Under the pieces are notes generated by a model. That model did no database searches, was not told where the DNA came from, and worked only from the letters and a program-made list of their open reading frames with translations. From CAZZCU01 sp964652825 (GTDB lineage: Bacteria > Bdellovibrionota_B > Oligoflexia > Oligoflexales > CAZZCU01), in the NCBI GenBank assembly GCA_964652825.1, contig CAZZCU010000002.1, positions 163,933-227,932 on the forward strand: a stretch of 64,000 bases of DNA, read 5' to 3'. Numbering within the stretch: the first letter of the stretch is position 1; each line of letters starts with the position of its first letter. The position numbers and the translations under genes were made by a program. This document shows, in pieces, positions 60,164-64,000 of the stretch.

Positions 60164-62431
60164 CTATTTTTTCCGCTTTTTGCGCTGATTCACGACGAAT
60201 TTCAAACAAGCGCGCGCGGAAACCGGATCGTAGCCAAAACGCTGTTCCAATTGCTCAAAAGTGGTTTGCGCCAGCTTGCGCTCGTTGGCACTGAGATGTT
60301 TTTCCTCGTCAGTACCATGCGCGAACATGGCCTTGTAATTCTCTTCTATCAAGGCGTTGCGGCGGTCGTAATAATGCTCCTGCAATTTGCGTAACAGATC
60401 CTGAAAGATCTCCACAACATCGATATCGGCTTTGGGATTATCGATTTTCTGCGCGGCGATACGACCCAGGAGCCCTTCACGATAGCGGTCAACAGCGCCG
60501 CTGACGCCAAGAATTTTCTCGACATCTTTCATCAGGTTTTCCGACGGCTGCTCGTTTGAGCTGGTCAGGGGATTATAGATACGCTCTTTTTTGACCGTCG
60601 CCACAACGTGTTGGACATAACGTTTGAGCAGAGCATCGTACTGCTCCTCTTCAACCAGGGTCATCGACATGAAAACTTCACGTTCAAAAATATCGACAAA
60701 ATCATCACGAATGACCTGGATAAAAGCCGCCGCGTCATGGTACTTGCCGCGCGCTTCAAACTGCAAAAATTCATAAACCGTACGATCGCGGACCAACTTA
60801 TCGAGTTCATCGAAAATCGCCATCGGCGTTAAAGTCTCGTGCTTGGAATTGTGCGCAGCCTTATGCAGAATCGCACGCACCTCGCGTGGCGAGGCGCCAA
60901 AGCGGCCTTCATAAATCACCACACCCTGCGACTCGGCGAGCAGGCGATTGCGTATTTCGCGCAACATCGCTTCCTCAGACGGCTTAAACCCATTACCGAT
61001 CGGTTCCTGATCATATAGGCGGCTCTTGGTACGCGGATCAAGTCGCGCAATCAACGAACGGTATTGCGTGTCGTAAATTTCGGCATCCGGCTGCTTGAGC
61101 CGCGTCATCACCGCCCAGGCGCATAACAATTCGACGCCATGCGGCGCAATGCGTTTGCTTTTCTTAAGCGCACGCACATCGGCGTCGTATATTCTCACCT
61201 CCTGTTTTACGGAAATGAGGTAAGGCACGGTGACCAACTCAAACCGACTGCGAAACGAGGCAAAATCCGGCAGCGTCTTGAAAGCATCCAGATGCTTTTC
61301 ATTGGTCGTGCCAAAAAACACCACATCCAGATTCGCCGTCGACGACGGTAGATTGATCGTGCCTTTCTCAATACTCGTCAGCAGGTACTTAAATGTTTCC
61401 GGCGGTCGCTTGAGCATGTCGGAGAATTCCAGAATCCCGCGGTTGGCCTCCACCAGTTCACCCTGCGCCTCGTGAAAACGAATATTGTGCAGAACCGACG
61501 GCAGATTACTGAGATTCTTGTCCATCGTCAGTTGCTTCTCATGGGCATCGATGGACATTTGTGGCTCGACCGTGGCGATACCGATACGATACTGGCGCGA
61601 ATAAAAATAGCGCTCCACCTGAACATGCCGCAGAACTTTGGCAAGCTCACCGCCATACGAAGCCATCAGATTATCAAAGATCAACTGATTGCGTTTCGAC
61701 AGGCCGTGCATCAGGATATGCGGCGGAATTTCGACATCATCAGCGCTGATACCGTTTTTCTCGGCGATCCATTGCCGCAGCCAGGCTTCGCGTTGCGGCA
61801 TCGGCAGCAAAAATACCGGATTATCCTTAAACTCTGAGAAAATCTTCGAGGCGATTTTGCTTTCATCAAGCAAGGCATACGAGGCCATCTGCATATTGCC
61901 GGGCGCTTCCATCTGACTGCCAAAACCAATCGGTCCTGACTCGCCCGATACGCGCATGTCCGGGCTTTTATCGGTCGGGAATATCCAGTTGAAGGTATAA
62001 GCCGCGCCGTCGTCCGTCTCGCTGTAACGTTGCGTTGCATTGGCAATCGCTTCCAGTGTCGAGGTTTTCGCGGAGCCGTTGGGGCCGTGCAGCAAAATGA
62101 GTTTATTGGAATAACCCTGCCGCACAAACGCGCTTAGAATCGCGTAAATATCACTTTGCACCGCCTCGCAGCCGATGATCGGGCCTTGTTTTGGGGTTTT
62201 TTCATCAAATAACTTGAAGCGCGTCACCGCTGCCTTGCCATCCGGCAAGTCGCGCGTGCCAAAGTAATCAAACGTATCGAGCAGATACTGCGGTGCGTTA
62301 CGAATCAACGCTTGCGGATTCGTGCGCAGGCGTTCGAGAAATCCGGAAAACGTCAACACCACCTGGCGGCGCTGAAACAAGTCACGCTGGTTTTGCATCA
62401 GTTCGGATAGCAAGTCATTTGTATCTGCCAT
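60164..62431 (-). CDS. prkA: PrkA-type serine protein kinase/AAA protein
   Basis: Large cytoplasmic AAA+ protein of 755 residues of the PrkA/YeaG family, which acts in stationary phase and starvation. The Walker A is LLHGPNGSAKTSTLEA, and the family stretches are FDYFGTRDLPDG, the VSGESGPIGFGSQ region, PLDVVFFGTTNE-like (LDVVFFGTTNEKHLDAF) and the C-terminal helical region (YLMDVEKILGVSG-type). The ATG at 62431 has GAGGTCAG ahead. It is divergent from phoH2; the gap may hold promoters for both. Confidence 0.92.
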   Translation of the reverse strand: MADTNDLLSELMQNQRDLFQRRQVVLTFSGFLERLRTNPQALIRNAPQYLLDTFDYFGTRDLPDGKAAVTRFKLFDEKTPKQGPIIGCEAVQSDIYAILSAFVRQGYSNKLILLHGPNGSAKTSTLEAIANATQRYSETDDGAAYTFNWIFPTDKSPDMRVSGESGPIGFGSQMEAPGNMQMASYALLDESKIASKIFSEFKDNPVFLLPMPQREAWLRQWIAEKNGISADDVEIPPHILMHGLSKRNQLIFDNLMASYGGELAKVLRHVQVERYFYSRQYRIGIATVEPQMSIDAHEKQLTMDKNLSNLPSVLHNIRFHEAQGELVEANRGILEFSDMLKRPPETFKYLLTSIEKGTINLPSSTANLDVVFFGTTNEKHLDAFKTLPDFASFRSRFELVTVPYLISVKQEVRIYDADVRALKKSKRIAPHGVELLCAWAVMTRLKQPDAEIYDTQYRSLIARLDPRTKSRLYDQEPIGNGFKPSEEAMLREIRNRLLAESQGVVIYEGRFGASPREVRAILHKAAHNSKHETLTPMAIFDELDKLVRDRTVYEFLQFEARGKYHDAAAFIQVIRDDFVDIFEREVFMSMTLVEEEQYDALLKRYVQHVVATVKKERIYNPLTSSNEQPSENLMKDVEKILGVSGAVDRYREGLLGRIAAQKIDNPKADIDVVEIFQDLLRKLQEHYYDRRNALIEENYKAMFAHGTDEEKHLSANERKLAQTTFEQLEQRFGYDPVSARACLKFVVNQRKKRKK

Positions 62432-62609
62432 GGCTGACCTCTTTTCCGGTTTGTCTTTGCTCTCGTTAGCAAGCTTGGCAAGTTGGCTTTATTCTACCAT
62501 TAAACTTCTGATTCTCACTATCTATACATTGTGCTACCGTAAGAGAAGCACCAGCAAATATTAGAGTTTGGATTAGAGGCTGCCACGGACACTGTAACCA
62601 GGACGGTTC

Positions 62610-63941
62610 ATGAAGAAGATATTCGTTCTCGATAGCAATATCCTGCTTAATAATCCCCTGAGTATTTATAAGTTTGAAGACAACGATGTCATCATTCCCA
62701 TCTCAGTCATCGAAGAAATCGATAACTTCAAGAAAGAGCTGAGCGATATCGGTCGCAACGCCCGCGAACTATCGCGTATTCTCGACAGCCTGCGCAAACG
62801 CGGCACCCTGTCTTCTGGCATCAAATTATTTGAGGACCAAGCCGAGTCCGGGCAGCTGTTCGTTTATCTCGGTCACAACATGGAGATCCTGCCGGAGCTG
62901 CTCGCCAACAGCACCGACAATCACATCCTCGCCATCGGCCTGACTCTGCAAAAACAGTTTGGTGGCACCCGCAAAGTCGTCATTATCACCCGTGACTCCA
63001 ATCTGCGTATTAAGGCCGACGCCTTCGGTATTCCCGCCGAGGATTTTGAAGCTGACAAAGTTGATATCTCACATTTGTACACCGGGATTTCGCCGGTCGA
63101 TGTTGCCGCCGAAACCATCAATGATTTTTACAACAAGCGTCAGATCAAAATCGAGGATCGCGAGCTGTATCCCAATCAGTTCGTGATTCTGCAGGACAAG
63201 ACCGACAAGAGCCAGTTTGTTTACGGCGTCTATGATGATTCCGCCAAAGCCGTGCGCATGCTCGAAGCCTACTCGGAAGGCGTCTGGGGAATTTATCCGC
63301 GCAATCTCGAACAGACCTTCGCGCTCGAAGCACTTATGGATGACAACATCAAACTGGTGACGCTCAGCGGTGCTGCCGGTACCGGCAAAACCCTGCTCGC
63401 CATCGCCGCCGGTCTGGCCAAATGCACCGAAGAAGACGAGTATCAAAAATTACTGGTGTCACGCCCTATCTTTCCGCTGGGCCGCGATATCGGCTTTTTG
63501 CCCGGCGATCTCGACGAGAAACTCAATCCGTGGATGCAGCCGATCTACGATAATCTGGAGTTATTACTTGGTGGCGGTAGCAGTACGCGCAAGAAAAGCT
63601 TCAGCAAAAGCTATCAGGAGCTTATCAATCAGGGCATGCTTGCCGTCGAACCTTTGACCTATATCCGCGGCCGCTCGCTGCCCAATCAGTATTTTATCGT
63701 CGATGAATCCCAGAACCTGACACCGCACGAGATCAAAACAATCTTAACGCGCGCCGGCGAAGGCACCAAAATCGTCCTCACCGGCGATCCCTATCAGATT
63801 GATAATCCTTATATCGACTCACGCAGCAACGGCCTTAGCTACGTTATCGAAAGATTCCGTGGCGAACGTATCGCCGCGCACGTCAATCTGCAAAAGGGTG
63901 AGCGTAGCGAGCTGGCGACTATTGCTGCCGACCTGCTGTAA
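62610..63941 (+). CDS. phoH: PhoH-type ATPase with N-terminal PIN domain (PhoH2)
   Basis: RNA-helicase-like/PIN ribonuclease fusion of 443 residues. The PIN domain (1-140) begins KKIFVLDSNILLNNPLSIYKF and keeps acidic residues near DNHILAIGL and ITRDSNLRI. The PhoH part has Walker A LSGAAGTGKTLLAIAAGL, SRPIFPLGRDIGFLPGDLDEK, FIVDESQNLTPHEIKT and LTGDPYQIDNPYID. Known PhoH2 proteins cleave and unwind RNA. It is divergent from prkA and is followed by a terminator. Confidence 0.93.
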   Translation: MKKIFVLDSNILLNNPLSIYKFEDNDVIIPISVIEEIDNFKKELSDIGRNARELSRILDSLRKRGTLSSGIKLFEDQAESGQLFVYLGHNMEILPELLANSTDNHILAIGLTLQKQFGGTRKVVIITRDSNLRIKADAFGIPAEDFEADKVDISHLYTGISPVDVAAETINDFYNKRQIKIEDRELYPNQFVILQDKTDKSQFVYGVYDDSAKAVRMLEAYSEGVWGIYPRNLEQTFALEALMDDNIKLVTLSGAAGTGKTLLAIAAGLAKCTEEDEYQKLLVSRPIFPLGRDIGFLPGDLDEKLNPWMQPIYDNLELLLGGGSSTRKKSFSKSYQELINQGMLAVEPLTYIRGRSLPNQYFIVDESQNLTPHEIKTILTRAGEGTKIVLTGDPYQIDNPYIDSRSNGLSYVIERFRGERIAAHVNLQKGERSELATIAADLL

Positions 63942-63955
63942 CGTTTATAAACTGG

Positions 63956-63983
63956 CCCACTTACGTGGGCGTATTCTTTTCAG
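63956..63983 (+). terminator. Rho-independent terminator after phoH
   Basis: GCCCAC and GTGGGC (63956-63961, 63966-63971) form a six-pair stem with loop TTAC, followed by a T-rich stretch. It lies 14 bases after the phoH stop. Confidence 0.7.
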
Positions 63984-64000
63984 ATTTGCACCCTGTGCCA

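Noticed and set aside
1..64000. CRISPR array, prophage, restriction or toxin-antitoxin system
   Set aside because: No spaced direct repeats, integrase, phage structural gene, methylase or nuclease pair was seen. The XRE/IrrE-like gene is single and lacks the peptidase motif.

Overview
The window reads as chromosome of a Gram-negative, free-living, aerobic-type heterotroph. It holds a Tol envelope complex, Tat export, many lipoproteins and outer-membrane-barrel-like proteins, citrate synthase, a branched-chain acyl-CoA carboxylase cluster, a bifunctional RelA/SpoT enzyme, PrkA and PhoH. Base composition is mixed, near 50% GC by eye. The mix of housekeeping genes with lipoproteins, a Ser/Thr kinase, a receiver-TPR protein and a CFI-box C-terminal domain suggests a former deltaproteobacterial or Bdellovibrionota-like lineage. 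That is inference; no rRNA or other phylogenetic marker was tested. I see no tRNA, rRNA, CRISPR array, insertion sequence or prophage. No stretch over 300 bases lacks a gene; the longest gaps (42532-42771 and 58131-58386) hold only possible control sites.

Layout. 1-5033 (minus): SGNH hydrolase (cut by the window edge), tolB, a tolA/tonB-like gene, tolR, tolQ, then an acidic small protein behind a terminator. 5184-8716: a barrel-like protein, a lower-GC Cys-rich lipoprotein, an EVE-domain protein and gltA. 8860-13162 (plus): polA, tatC and a secreted protein, ending at a long inverted repeat. 13300-21521: subtilisin-like protease, trhO, hpf, recD2, a glycosyltransferase and a di-haem lipoprotein; two of the divergent gaps here carry back-to-back promoters sharing a -10 box. 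21541-25557: atypical Ser/Thr kinase with a YbjN-like partner, an amidohydrolase, a lipoprotein and a small membrane protein.

25715-34427 (plus): a tightly packed run of pseudo-receiver-TPR protein, barrel-like protein, HExxH lipoprotein, second barrel-like protein, gmk, relA/spoT, a DsbD-alpha-like redox protein and a large lipoprotein. 34436-38443 (minus): galE, agmatinase-family gene, ligA. 38514-45361: ABC substrate-binding protein, methyltransferase, trmD-rimM-rpsP on the opposite strand, MBL-fold hydrolase, CFI-box protein, Smr protein. 45458-53442: DEDDh exonuclease, then a carboxylase operon (beta subunit, AtuA-like, enoyl-CoA hydratase, biotin-carrying alpha subunit) ending in a winged-helix-like protein. 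53573-55568: LemA and two TPM-domain proteins. 55569-58878 (minus): a sulfite/nitrite-reductase-half-domain fusion, an XRE regulator with a dead IrrE-like domain, and an IF-3-like gene. 59018-60152: three tandem paralogous Cys-pair lipoproteins. 60164-63941: prkA and phoH2, divergent.

How they work together: Tol, LemA/TPM, lipoproteins and barrels build or watch the envelope; hpf, relA/spoT, prkA and phoH are stress and starvation functions; the carboxylase cluster and gltA feed leucine- or isoprenoid-derived acyl-CoA into central metabolism. The least explained parts are the three-lipoprotein array, the HExxH lipoprotein flanked by barrels, the reductase-half-domain fusion that contains a domesticated repeat, and the signalling proteins with altered catalytic residues.
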